A stretch of 34,577 bases of DNA from an uncultured Verrucomicrobia subdivision 3 bacterium (GCA_903870815.1 CAIQEI010000086.1:1-34577), one strand, 5' to 3'. Counted from the stretch's first letter, positions 15,357 to 22,937 are shown. Notes: generated from the letters alone by a model not told the origin. A program made the numbers and translations.

Positions 15357-16862
15357 ATGCTGGCCTGGACCATTTACATAACGTTTTTCGGGGTGCTGGT
15401 GCTGATGCTCCTGCCGCGCGACCAGCAGCGCGCCGCCCGCATCGTCGCCTTGCTCACGGCCATCGCCGGTTGCGTGGTGGCCTTTGTCGGTGCCATCCAG
15501 CAGGCCAATCCCGGCGAGGTTGCCACGATTGTCAAAGCCCCTTGGATTCCCAGTATCGGCGCGAATTACTATCTCGCCGCTGACGGCATCAGCTTGGTGC
15601 TGGTCGTCCTGACCGGTCTCGCCGCCGTCAGCGGAATCTTGTTTTCGTGGAACATTGAGAAGCGGACGAAGGAGTTTTTCGCCTTCTACCTCGCGCTCAT
15701 CGGCGGGGTGTATGGCGTGTTTCTGAGCTTCGATGTACTGCTGCTGTTCGTGTTTTACGAACTTACGATCATCCCGAAATATTTTCTTATCGCGCGCTGG
15801 GGTAGTACGCGCAAGGAATATGGCGCGATGAAGCTGGCGCTGTATTCCTTCGTCGGCAGCCACCTGGTGCTCATCGGTTTGATTGCGGCGTGGGTCGTGG
15901 CCAAAGGCCAGCTTGGCCACGCCTCTCTGGATTTGTTGGAATTATCCAAAGTGGCATTCCCCATCGCCTTTCAACACTGGGTGTTTCCACTGGTGTTCGT
16001 TGGCTTTGCGATTCTTGCGGGCATGTGGCCGTTTCACACGTGGGCGCCAACCGGCCACGTCGCCGCGCCAACCGCCGGTTCCATGTTGCTTGCCGGCGTG
16101 GTGATGAAGCTCGGCGCTTACGGGTGTCTGCGCGTGGCGATGGTGATGTTTCCCGAAGGCGTGCGGATGTGGCAGGGGGAAATCGCCTGTCTCGCCGTCG
16201 CCGGCATTGTGTATGGCGCGGGCGTGGCGCTGGTGCAGCGCGACTTCAAATTCGTCATCGGCTATTCCAGCGTGAGTCATATGGGCTTCGTGCTGCTCGG
16301 CCTCGCGACGCTCAACACCATCGGCCTGGACGGCGCGGTGCTGCAAATGTTCTCGCACGGCATCATCGCCGGCCTGCTGTTCGGCGTGGTCGGCCGCATG
16401 GTCTATGACCGTACGCATACTCGCGATTTCAACGATCTCGAAACCATGCAGCTGGGAAAACTCCTGCCGTTCGCGGGCGTGACGTTTGTCATCGCCGGCA
16501 TTGCTTCGATGGGTTTGCCTGGCTTCAGCGGCTTCGTCGCCGAATTTCAAGTGCTGATGGGTGCCTGGACCGTCTTCCCGAAGCTGACGATCCTCTCCGG
16601 CCTCGGTATTCTCATCGGTGTGGCTTACACGCTGCGCGCCATCCAAAAAGGGTTTTACTCCGACGCGCCGCCGAAGCCGGTTGACCACGCTCATCCGTTG
16701 AACCCCATTTCCATCCCGGAGCGTTTCGGCGCGGTGATGCTAATCGGCGCATCGCTGGTCGTCGGACTTTTCCCCGGCTTGCTGATGAACTGGATTGAAC
16801 CCTGTTTTAACTCTCCGCTCTCAATGTTTGCCCGCTTGCTGGTGAAAGGAGGTTCACAATGA
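15357..16862 (+). CDS. nuoM: NADH-quinone oxidoreductase subunit M, second copy (NuoM2), divergent
   Basis: Second NuoM-type antiporter-like subunit, 501 residues from ATG 15357 (a TTG at 15351 is an unlikely start). It keeps E135 in FYELTIIPKYFLI, K251 in MKLGAYG, the YSSVSHMGFVLLG stretch and E396 in GFVAEFQVL. The TM7 lysine (K234 in E. coli NuoM, in FAVK-P) is replaced by L220: the local sequence is GFAILAGMWPFHTWAP. A lysine appears instead at 141, six residues after E135. The LPDAH loop is also changed to APTGH. Either this copy pumps by a rewired path or it is a structural spacer. The stop overlaps nuoN (ATGA). Confidence 0.94.
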   Translation: MLAWTIYITFFGVLVLMLLPRDQQRAARIVALLTAIAGCVVAFVGAIQQANPGEVATIVKAPWIPSIGANYYLAADGISLVLVVLTGLAAVSGILFSWNIEKRTKEFFAFYLALIGGVYGVFLSFDVLLLFVFYELTIIPKYFLIARWGSTRKEYGAMKLALYSFVGSHLVLIGLIAAWVVAKGQLGHASLDLLELSKVAFPIAFQHWVFPLVFVGFAILAGMWPFHTWAPTGHVAAPTAGSMLLAGVVMKLGAYGCLRVAMVMFPEGVRMWQGEIACLAVAGIVYGAGVALVQRDFKFVIGYSSVSHMGFVLLGLATLNTIGLDGAVLQMFSHGIIAGLLFGVVGRMVYDRTHTRDFNDLETMQLGKLLPFAGVTFVIAGIASMGLPGFSGFVAEFQVLMGAWTVFPKLTILSGLGILIGVAYTLRAIQKGFYSDAPPKPVDHAHPLNPISIPERFGAVMLIGASLVVGLFPGLLMNWIEPCFNSPLSMFARLLVKGGSQ

Positions 16863-18325
16863 ACACCGTGAACTATCTGGAAATCTTAAGGCTCGCCGCG
16901 CCGGAAACCATCGTGACGGTGACGGTGCTGATCGTGCTCGGTGCGGATGTGACCGTGATGCGCGGGAAATCTATCGCCGCCCGTTTCAACGTCGGCGCGC
17001 TGCTTTCCATTCTCGGCTGTATCTTCGCCGCGCTGCTGGCCTTCACGCGCCACACCGAAGCGAACCTGTTCAACGGTCTGATGGTCGTCGATCCCTCGTC
17101 CGACTTTGTGAAGGTCGCCATCCTTGCCCTGACGGTTTTCACCATCCTGATTTCCACCTCCGCCAGGTTCACGGACCATGTCGGCGAATATCTTTCGCTG
17201 ATTCTGCTCGGCACCATCGGCCTGATGTTCCTGGTCAGCACCGAGGATTTGCTGATGGTTTTCATTGCTCTGGAATTTGCCAGTCTGGCGCTCTACATCC
17301 TCACCGCCTTCAACAAGCACAATGAGAAGTCCGCCGAGGCGGCGCTGAAATACTTTTTGTTCGGCGGCATGTCGGCGGCGTTTCTGCTGTTCGGTTTCAG
17401 TTTGCTCTATGGTATTTCCGGCTCTACCAATCTGCGCGAAATCGCCGTCGGCATCGCCGGCAAGGGATTTGATCCGCTGCTGCTCGTCGCGTTGGTGACC
17501 ACCATCATCGGCTTTGGCTTTAAAGTCGCTGCGGTGCCGTTCCACTTGTGGGCACCCGACGCTTACGAAGGCGCGCCCACGCCGAGTGCGGCGTTTATCG
17601 GGTCCGGTTCCAAAGTCGCGAGTTTCTACGTTCTCGCCAAGATTTTCACGCTCGGCTTCGTTGGCGCGGAAGGCAGCGCTGTGTGGCACGGATACCTTTC
17701 CGGCTGGACGCCGGTGTTCGCCATTGTCGCCGCGCTTTCGATGGTGCTGGGCAATCTCACCGCCATCGTGCAATCCAGCGTCAAACGCCTGCTGGCCTAC
17801 TCCGCCATTGCACACGCCGGCTACATGCTTCTCGGTGTGTTGTCCAACACGCCGGCCAGCGCGAGCGCGATGATGTTTTATGTCATTACCTACGCGTTGA
17901 CGACGATTGGCGCCTTTGGTGTGGTGATGGTCGTGGAGGAAGCCACCGGTGGCGACGCAATCAAGAACTTCGCCGGCCTGAGCCGGCGCGCGCCGGGATT
18001 GTCCCTGTGCCTGCTGATTTTTCTGCTCTCCCTGGGCGGCATTCCGCCGCTCGCGGGGTTCATTGGTAAATTTTTCCTGTTTAGTGCTGCTGTTAGTGCC
18101 GGTGCCAACCTCGGCCTGCTGTGGCTGGTCATTCTAGCTATCGCCATGAGCGCGGTTTCGTTCTACTACTACCTGCGGGTGCTCAAGGCGGCATATGTGG
18201 AGGACGCTCCCGGGGAAGCGCCGGCCATCAAAGTGCCGCTGTTGACGTTTCTGGCGCTGGTGTTGCTGGCACTGCTGGTAATCCTGTTCGGCTGTGTGCC
18301 GGGTCTGCTGACGCAGTTTCTCTAG
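16859..18325 (+). CDS. nuoN: NADH-quinone oxidoreductase subunit N (NuoN)
   Basis: Antiporter-like pump nearest NuoK and NuoJ. 488 residues, normal length. Pump residues: Glu in FIALEFASLALYIL (TM5), Lys in GFGFKVAAVPFHLWAPDAYEG (TM7), SGSKVASFY (TM8), VKRLLAYSAIAHAGYMLLG, and Lys in GFIGKFFLF at TM12, where NuoN normally has Lys in place of Glu. A near-perfect Shine-Dalgarno AAAGGAGG (16845-16852) lies inside the end of nuoM2. Last gene of the operon; a hairpin-forming repeat without a T tract follows at 18345. Confidence 0.96.
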   Translation: MNTVNYLEILRLAAPETIVTVTVLIVLGADVTVMRGKSIAARFNVGALLSILGCIFAALLAFTRHTEANLFNGLMVVDPSSDFVKVAILALTVFTILISTSARFTDHVGEYLSLILLGTIGLMFLVSTEDLLMVFIALEFASLALYILTAFNKHNEKSAEAALKYFLFGGMSAAFLLFGFSLLYGISGSTNLREIAVGIAGKGFDPLLLVALVTTIIGFGFKVAAVPFHLWAPDAYEGAPTPSAAFIGSGSKVASFYVLAKIFTLGFVGAEGSAVWHGYLSGWTPVFAIVAALSMVLGNLTAIVQSSVKRLLAYSAIAHAGYMLLGVLSNTPASASAMMFYVITYALTTIGAFGVVMVVEEATGGDAIKNFAGLSRRAPGLSLCLLIFLLSLGGIPPLAGFIGKFFLFSAAVSAGANLGLLWLVILAIAMSAVSFYYYLRVLKAAYVEDAPGEAPAIKVPLLTFLALVLLALLVILFGCVPGLLTQFL

Positions 18326-18344
18326 CCACGGACTACAAGGATGC

Positions 18345-18396
18345 ACACGGATTGATCCACGTTTCTGCATCCGTGTAAATCTGTGTAATCCGTGTC
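18345..18396 (+). repeat. ATCCGTGT array and hairpin after nuoN
   Basis: ATCCGTGTAA, ATCTGTGTA and ATCCGTGTC run in tandem at 18369-18396. ACACGGAT (18345-18352) is the exact inverse of ATCCGTGT (18369-18376), forming an 8-bp stem with a 16-nt loop. No T run follows, so it is a poor intrinsic terminator but could protect the 3' end of the nuo mRNA. A related array lies at 33420-33449. Confidence 0.65.
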
Positions 18397-18448
18397 AAAA
18401 AATGGGTTTGTGAATCGGCCCAATCCGCGTAACCTTTCCGCACAATTT

Positions 18449-18832
18449 ATGAGCAACATTCCTTCCGACCTGAAATACGCCAAATCGCACGAATGGGTCC
18501 GCGTCAGCGGCGACATCGCCACCGTGGGCATCACCGACCACGCGCAGGCCGAGCTGACGGACATCGTGTTTGTGGAACTGCCTACCGTGGGGCGCCAGGT
18601 CAAGGCCGGCGAACCCTGCGCCGTGGTGGAATCCGTCAAGACCGCCAGCGACATCTATTCGCCCGTCAGCGGCGAAATCACCGCCGTCAATTCCGCCGCG
18701 GTGGACAATCCCGCGCTGGTGAACACCGCACCCGACAGCGACGGCTGGTTTTACAAAGTCAAATTGAGCAACGCAGCGGAACTAAATGCACTGCTCTCGC
18801 CGGACGATTACAAGAAGCAGATTGGCGTATAG
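18449..18832 (+). CDS. gcvH: Glycine cleavage system H protein
   Basis: Small lipoyl carrier that shuttles the aminomethyl group between GcvP, GcvT and the L protein. 127 residues. The lipoylated lysine is K64 in [14 protein letters not shown]. The N-terminal [12 protein letters not shown] and the [12 protein letters not shown]-terminal strand are typical. ATG 18449 gives the normal N-terminus; the frame is open further upstream through repeat sequence without a good start. LipA, which would make its cofactor, is encoded 2 kb downstream; its partner gcvT lies before the nuo operon. Confidence 0.96.
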   Translation: MSNIPSDLKYAKSHEWVRVSGDIATVGITDHAQAELTDIVFVELPTVGRQVKAGEPCAVVESVKTASDIYSPVSGEITAVNSAAVDNPALVNTAPDSDGWFYKVKLSNAAELNALLSPDDYKKQIGV

Positions 18833-18837
18833 AATTG

Positions 18838-19173
18838 ATGAAACCGGTGCGGCTTCCAATTTCACTATGTCACGCAAATTGCCCAAAGTGTGGTTTGCCG
18901 ACAGAATTCAAAATGTTTGAACCGGGCGGGCCGGGTGGTGATTTCTCTACATATTATGGAAAGCAAACAGGGACTTTTTACAGACTTGATTTGGGGAAAG
19001 TTCATTATCAAGGCAAGTCGCTATCCGAACTTTTATCCGCAGCCGTCCAACTGGAGGGTGACTTGTTAAAAGTGCCAGATGAAATAAAATGCAAGTTGTG
19101 CGGCAATGTCTTAAATCCGGCTTCCTCAATACCAATCGATGGAGAGGAAGTTGTGAATGCCTTTGAACTTTAG
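18838..19173 (+). CDS. Small zinc-ribbon-like protein of unknown function
   Basis: 111 residues, not recognised. It has two knuckles, CPKCG near residue 15 and CKLCG near residue 88, about 70 residues apart, which together could bind one zinc. Between them lies a mixed hydrophilic segment (GGDFSTYYGKQTGTFYRLDLGKVHYQGKS) and a probable helix (LSELLSAAVQLEGDLLKVP). The gene starts 5 bp after gcvH. It is visibly more AT-rich, with different codon use from the nuo and gcv genes, which suggests acquisition from elsewhere. The frame is intact and coding-like, but expression is unproven. Confidence 0.65.
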   Translation: MKPVRLPISLCHANCPKCGLPTEFKMFEPGGPGGDFSTYYGKQTGTFYRLDLGKVHYQGKSLSELLSAAVQLEGDLLKVPDEIKCKLCGNVLNPASSIPIDGEEVVNAFEL

Positions 19174-19248
19174 ATGTAAATCCGTCTCTTCAATCAATCC
19201 TGTTGCCCGTGGTGTCACAAGGCGCAGCACTGGCTATGTGAGCGCGGC
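19174..19248 (+). pseudogene. Decayed 5' fragment of a glutaredoxin-like gene
   Basis: These 75 bases align without gaps to the first 75 bases of the intact glutaredoxin gene at 20392. Translated, the fragment gives M, stop (TAA in place of AAA), IRLF, four changed residues, CPWC, then KA, WL and RG at matching positions: 14 of 24 residues after the stop are identical. The match ends just before a dispersed repeat at 19258, which probably replaced the rest. It begins directly after the stop codon of the zinc-ribbon gene. The remnant shows that a glutaredoxin copy once lay next to gcvH. Confidence 0.7.
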
Positions 19249-19257
19249 CTTTTATTT

Positions 19258-19325
19258 GTAGGGGACGACGTGAGGAGTCTCTAACTTTTCTTCTTCATTT
19301 TGAGTCTCGTCATCTCGACTCCTAC
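19258..19325. repeat. Imperfect 24-bp inverted repeat, dispersed-repeat-like
   Basis: The arm at 19258-19281 (GTAGGGGACGACG...) matches the reverse complement of 19302-19325 at 18 of 24 positions, across a 20-nt T/C-rich loop. It ends 10 bp from the stop codon of the leftward ferredoxin-NADP reductase gene, so it could act as that gene's 3' hairpin. Confidence 0.5.
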
Positions 19326-19335
19326 AAGGCGAAAT

Positions 19336-20154
19336 TCACCAGTATTCTTCGACGTGGATGTTGCCGGGATTTTTGCTGTCGCCGCGCTTGAAACCTTTTT
19401 TCTCCAGCATCTCGGTCACGACCTTGATCATTTCCGGATTGCCGCAGAGGAAGACATCGGCGTGTTCCGGGTCGAGCTTCACGCCGGCGTCCTTGTCCAG
19501 CGCGTCCTGTTCCAGGATAGCCTGGATGCGCCCGATGCGCCCGAGGAAATGCTGATCCTGATCCGGCCGCGTGATGCTGGGGATATAGGTGAAGTTCGGG
19601 CGCAGGCGGGCGAGGGTTTCGAGTTCGCCGCGATAGCCGAGATCCCAACTGTAACGCGCGCCGTGCAGGACGACGAACTTGCGTTTCGTCTCGGTCGTCA
19701 GAATGGTGCGCAGCATGGAAACGTAGGGCGCTAGGCCGGTGCCGGTGGCGATGAGCACAGCGGTCTTGCCGGCTGGCGTGCGATCGAGCGTGAAGACGCC
19801 ACTGGCTTTCGGTCCGAGAAAAACCTTACTGCCGTGTTTCAAAGCAAACAGGCGCGGCGTGAGTCCGCCGCTGGTGATGAGCGTGATGTAAAACTCGACA
19901 TAGCGGCGCTCCACGCTGGCGGAGGCAATGCTGTAGGCGCGGCGGATCATCTTGTCGGCATCGGGCGAGGGCGTTTCGGTTTCCGCTCCCGCCACGCGTG
20001 GGGCGGATCCGGGCAGACCGAGCACGGCGAATTGGCCGGGCTTGAACTCAAACAGCTTGCCCTCGGGCCGCACGCGGAGCACGATCAGTTCCGGATGAAT
20101 TTGCTCGCGTCCGATGACGCTGGCGTTGCAGGAGATGGCGGTTTCGGTGCTCAT
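19336..20154 (-). CDS. fpr: Ferredoxin/flavodoxin-NADP+ reductase
   Basis: FAD enzyme that exchanges electrons between NADP(H) and ferredoxin or flavodoxin. 272 residues, the size of bacterial Fpr. FAD-binding RAYSIAS is at about residues 71-77, the NADP motif IATGTGLAPYVSML follows near 134, then FLCGNPEMI, and the protein ends in VEEYW with the terminal aromatic residue typical of this subclass. Divergent from the glutaredoxin-lipA pair across a 240-bp intergenic region. With no NuoEFG in the window, it could exchange electrons with the same ferredoxin pool as complex I; this is speculation. Confidence 0.93.
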   Translation of the reverse strand: MSTETAISCNASVIGREQIHPELIVLRVRPEGKLFEFKPGQFAVLGLPGSAPRVAGAETETPSPDADKMIRRAYSIASASVERRYVEFYITLITSGGLTPRLFALKHGSKVFLGPKASGVFTLDRTPAGKTAVLIATGTGLAPYVSMLRTILTTETKRKFVVLHGARYSWDLGYRGELETLARLRPNFTYIPSITRPDQDQHFLGRIGRIQAILEQDALDKDAGVKLDPEHADVFLCGNPEMIKVVTEMLEKKGFKRGDSKNPGNIHVEEYW

Positions 20155-20213
20155 GGTGAATGATTCAAGGCCTGAACATCAGGCGTTTCCGGTCGATTCT
20201 GGCTGGCGTGGTG

Positions 20214-20228
20214 TGATGCATGGCATCA
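20214..20228. promoter_or_regulatory. 15-bp dyad in the fpr / glutaredoxin divergent region
   Basis: TGATGC-ATG-GCATCA is a perfect 6-bp inverted repeat with a 3-bp centre, about 60 bp upstream of fpr. The size fits an operator for a dimeric repressor or activator. No regulator gene is adjacent. Confidence 0.35.
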
Positions 20229-20355
20229 TTTATTGTCCAGAAATTATAGGGATGCTGCGCTGGATATCAATGCCGGTCTTGTCCAAGGCTAGTCCTGTTT
20301 TGGCGTGGTCAAACGCAGCGGACGGGCACATTTTATTTTTAACGGCCGGGCAAAT

Positions 20356-20364
20356 TGGTATAGT
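20356..20364 (+). promoter_or_regulatory. Extended -10 element before the glutaredoxin gene
   Basis: TGGTATAGT combines a TG-type extension with TATAGT (5 of 6 consensus). No clear -35 box is seen at 17 bp. Initiation about 7 bp downstream would give a roughly 20-nt leader to ATG 20392 and favours that start over the in-frame ATG at 20374. Confidence 0.3.
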
Positions 20365-20391
20365 CCCGGCGCAATGGACCGTCAAACAAAC

Positions 20392-20649
20392 ATGAAAATC
20401 CGCCTCTTCATCAAACCGTATTGCCCGTGGTGCCTCAAGGCTGTCGCGTGGCTTGATGCGCGCGGCATCAAATACGAGACCCTGAACGTGATTGTCGACA
20501 GCCAGGCGCTCACGGAAATGGTCAACCTGTCCGGACAGCGGCTCGCGCCGGTGATTGCGGTGGGCGATAAAATTCTCGCCGACTTCGGCCCGGAAGAGCT
20601 GGAAAAGTTTTGGAAACAATTTGAAGCCCCAGAAAAACCGCTGAAATGA
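20392..20649 (+). CDS. Glutaredoxin-like protein (CPWC)
   Basis: 85-residue thioredoxin-fold protein reducing disulfides or glutathione mixed disulfides, or handling Fe-S clusters. The active site is C11-PW-C14 in KPYCPWCLKA, in place of the classical CPYC. The cis-proline loop is in LAPVIAVGDK, and the acidic C-terminal helix FGPEELEKFWKQF is normal. ATG 20392 aligns with the remnant at 19174 and the family N-terminus; ATG 20374 is possible. The stop overlaps the lipA ATG (ATGA). Coupling to lipA, whose product loses an auxiliary cluster during catalysis, is suggestive of a supporting role. Confidence 0.9.
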   Translation: MKIRLFIKPYCPWCLKAVAWLDARGIKYETLNVIVDSQALTEMVNLSGQRLAPVIAVGDKILADFGPEELEKFWKQFEAPEKPLK

Positions 20650-21530
20650 CGACGACCGAATTGAAACCCCGCCTGCGCCTGCCCGATTGGCTGCGCATCA
20701 AGCTGCCCACGTCGGACAGCTTCGCGCAGACGCGCAACCTGCTCGGCGAACTCAAGCTGCATACTGTCTGCGAAAGCGCGAAATGCCCGAACCATTGGGA
20801 GTGCTGGGAAAAAGGCACGGCCACGTTCATGATTTCCGGCGACCGCTGCACACGGGCCTGCGGCTTTTGCGCCGTGTCCACCGCCAAGCCGCTGCCGCTC
20901 GAAGCCGACGAGCCGATGCGCGTGGCTGAGGCCACCCGCCGGATGAAGTTGAAACACGTCGTTATCACGGCCGTGGCGCGCGACGATATGGCCGACGGCG
21001 GCGCGGAACATTTTCGCCGGACGATCGAGGAAGTCCGTAAACTGAACCCCGGCATTGTCATTGAAGTGCTGGTGCCGGATTTTCAGGACAGCGACGACTC
21101 CATTGCCGCCGTGCTGACGGCGAATCCGCAAATCTTCAATCACAATCTGGAAACTGTCCGCCGCCTGACGCCGGAAGTCCGCCATCGTGCGACCTACGAC
21201 CGGTCGTTGAGCGTGCTGAAAAAGGTCAAGGAAGCGCGGGGGAATACGATCTACACCAAATCCGGCCTGATGCTCGGCCTCGGCGAACGCGAGGACGAAG
21301 TGCTGATAGCCTTGACGGATTTGCGCGCCGCCGGTTGTGACATTCTCACCCTCGGCCAGTATCTGCAACCGACGCTGAAGCATTTGCCGATGGTGGAATT
21401 TGTGTCGCCCGGGAAATTCGCGGAATACAAAGTGCGCGCCGGGAAAATGGGTTTCGTTCACGTCGCCAGCGGCCCGCTGGTGCGCAGTTCGTACCATGCG
21501 GACGAGTTCAACGCCCCCTCAGGGGAATGA
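20646..21530 (+). CDS. lipA: Lipoyl synthase
   Basis: Radical SAM enzyme that inserts two sulfur atoms into octanoyl groups on GcvH and E2 proteins. 294 residues. The auxiliary cluster ligands are C42, C47 and C53 (CESAKCPNHWEC). The radical SAM ligands are C68, C72 and C75 (CTRACGFC). GLMLGLGEREDEV and TLGQYLQPTLKHLP are typical, and the C-terminal RSSYHAD serine region that ligates the auxiliary cluster is present. It sits between gcvH and the 2-oxoacid dehydrogenase genes, whose products need lipoate. No lipB or lplA is visible. Its 3' end overlaps the convergent GNAT-like gene by 12 bp. Confidence 0.97.
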   Translation: MTTTELKPRLRLPDWLRIKLPTSDSFAQTRNLLGELKLHTVCESAKCPNHWECWEKGTATFMISGDRCTRACGFCAVSTAKPLPLEADEPMRVAEATRRMKLKHVVITAVARDDMADGGAEHFRRTIEEVRKLNPGIVIEVLVPDFQDSDDSIAAVLTANPQIFNHNLETVRRLTPEVRHRATYDRSLSVLKKVKEARGNTIYTKSGLMLGLGEREDEVLIALTDLRAAGCDILTLGQYLQPTLKHLPMVEFVSPGKFAEYKVRAGKMGFVHVASGPLVRSSYHADEFNAPSGE

Positions 21531-22127
21531 CGGTCGGTGCCGGAGTAAATAAACGGCGATGGCGACGCAGATAAAAAAAATCGCAAACCCGGTGATGGTG
21601 ATGGCCAGCTTTAGCTGGCGGGCGCGTTCCGCTGCCTGCGCGGCCTGTTTTTTTCCGGCGTCCGTGAAACCGATCGAATGACTTTGCAGCGCGGCGTTGA
21701 TCGTATCCTCGTTTTTCAATTCCAGCGTGAGCCAGCGGCCTTCAAAATCTTTCCATTCGTCCGGCAGCCGTGCCAGGGTTTCTGCGTCCGCCGGTTGAAA
21801 GCCCCAGCGCCTCCAGTACGGCGAAGTCTCCTGCGTCCAGATCCGGAAAACGCCGTGGTTGGCGGCGAGTTTTTGGCTGCGTTCCAAAAATAGCTCGCGC
21901 GCGGCGTCGGCGACGGAATAATCCAGGTAGTCTTCGCTGTGCAGTCTCAAATGTTGGCGGATGATCTGCATCCCGATGGCCCCGGCAAAGGTTTCGCCGG
22001 ACCCGGCCACTTGGAATTCCGTGAGGCGGATTTCAAGTTCGTCCGCCGGCAGTTTCGCGGCGAGCCAGAGCGACCGGAGCGCCGGCAGGTCGTCTACATT
22101 GGCGCGGCGGATTCCCGGTGGTGGCAT
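21519..22127 (-). CDS. GNAT-like acetyltransferase domain with a C-terminal membrane anchor
   Basis: 202 residues from ATG 22127; a TTG at 22145 would add six. The N-terminal 120 residues resemble a GNAT N-acetyltransferase: IRRANVDDLPALRSLW, a central GAIGMQIIRQHLRLHSE strand, a helix DAARELFLERSQKLAANHG, then VFRIWTQETSPYWRRWGFQPAD. The canonical acetyl-CoA loop (Q/R-x-x-G-x-G/A) is not obvious. After a helical linker (GKKQAAQAAERARQLK) one transmembrane helix (about residues 175-197, LAITITGFAIFFICVAIAVYLL) ends the protein, so the domain would face the cytoplasm. The substrate is unknown and the family call is tentative. Confidence 0.7.
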   Translation of the reverse strand: MPPPGIRRANVDDLPALRSLWLAAKLPADELEIRLTEFQVAGSGETFAGAIGMQIIRQHLRLHSEDYLDYSVADAARELFLERSQKLAANHGVFRIWTQETSPYWRRWGFQPADAETLARLPDEWKDFEGRWLTLELKNEDTINAALQSHSIGFTDAGKKQAAQAAERARQLKLAITITGFAIFFICVAIAVYLLRHRPSFP

Positions 22128-22219
22128 GGGCTGATTCTGGATCAAATTTTACGGGCGTGAAGAAAAATTTGCATTTTCGTCCGGCTGTGTAATTTTACGC
22201 GGTCAATAAAGACATAATC

Positions 22220-22864
22220 ATGAGCCAAACCAAACAACTTCTCGACGCCCTGCAGTGGCGTTACGCCACCAAAGTATTTGACGCGAACAAAAAAATCCCG
22301 GGCGAGGTTTGGACCGCGCTGGAGAAGACGCTGGTCCTGACGCCGTCGAGTTACGGTTTGCAGCCTTATCATTTCCTTGTGGTGCAGGACGCCGCCATGC
22401 GCGCGGCGCTGCTCCCCCATACTTGGGGTCAGAAACAAATCGTGGACTGCTCGCATTTCGTCGTGTTCACGGCGCGTACCGAGATGAAGGCGGCGGATGT
22501 GGATAAGCTGATCCAGCGCACGGTCGAAATCCGCAAGTTGCCGGCGGATGCGCTCAATGCCTATCGCGGTATGATGCTGGGCGACGTGGTGAATGGGCCG
22601 CGCGGAAAAGCCGCGCATGAATGGGCTGCGCGCCAATGCTACATTGCGCTGGGCGGCCTCATGACCGCCGCCGCCGTCCTGGGCGTGGATGCGTGCCCGA
22701 TGGAAGGTCTCGTCCCGGCGGAATATGACAAACTTTTGAAGCTCGATGGGAGCGGCTACCAGACGGTGGTGGCCTGCGCGCTCGGCTATCGTGCCGCCGG
22801 CGATAAATACGCGAGTCTGGCCAAGATCCGTTATGAGCCGGCGGAACTGGTGAAAGTGGTTTAA
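22220..22864 (+). CDS. Nitroreductase-family NAD(P)H oxidoreductase
   Basis: FMN-dependent oxidoreductase of the NfsB/FRP superfamily. 214 residues. Family features: N-terminal LQWRYATKVFD (FMN phosphate contact), TPSSYGLQPYHFLVV, and C-terminal GVDACPMEGLVPAEYDKLL with ALGYRAAGDKYASLAKIR. These match the NAD(P)H-dependent nitroreductase/dihydropteridine reductase group. The physiological substrate cannot be told from sequence. Monocistronic, convergent with the E2 gene and apart from it by 73 bp. Confidence 0.92.
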   Translation: MSQTKQLLDALQWRYATKVFDANKKIPGEVWTALEKTLVLTPSSYGLQPYHFLVVQDAAMRAALLPHTWGQKQIVDCSHFVVFTARTEMKAADVDKLIQRTVEIRKLPADALNAYRGMMLGDVVNGPRGKAAHEWAARQCYIALGGLMTAAAVLGVDACPMEGLVPAEYDKLLKLDGSGYQTVVACALGYRAAGDKYASLAKIRYEPAELVKVV

Positions 22865-22937
22865 TTATTCGAGCGGTAAAACCCGAATTCACACCAGGGA
22901 AATCCTGGAGGGATATAAATTCACGGTTCCGCGCCGC

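Noticed and set aside
18345-18376. Intrinsic terminator after nuoN
   Set aside because: The hairpin is good but no T tract follows; it is better described as part of the ATCCGTG repeat family.
20382-21497. 371-codon antisense frame opposite glutaredoxin-lipA
   Set aside because: It is a shadow of the high-GC codon pattern of lipA on the other strand and lacks any protein family resemblance; similar long shadows occur opposite nuo and panB.
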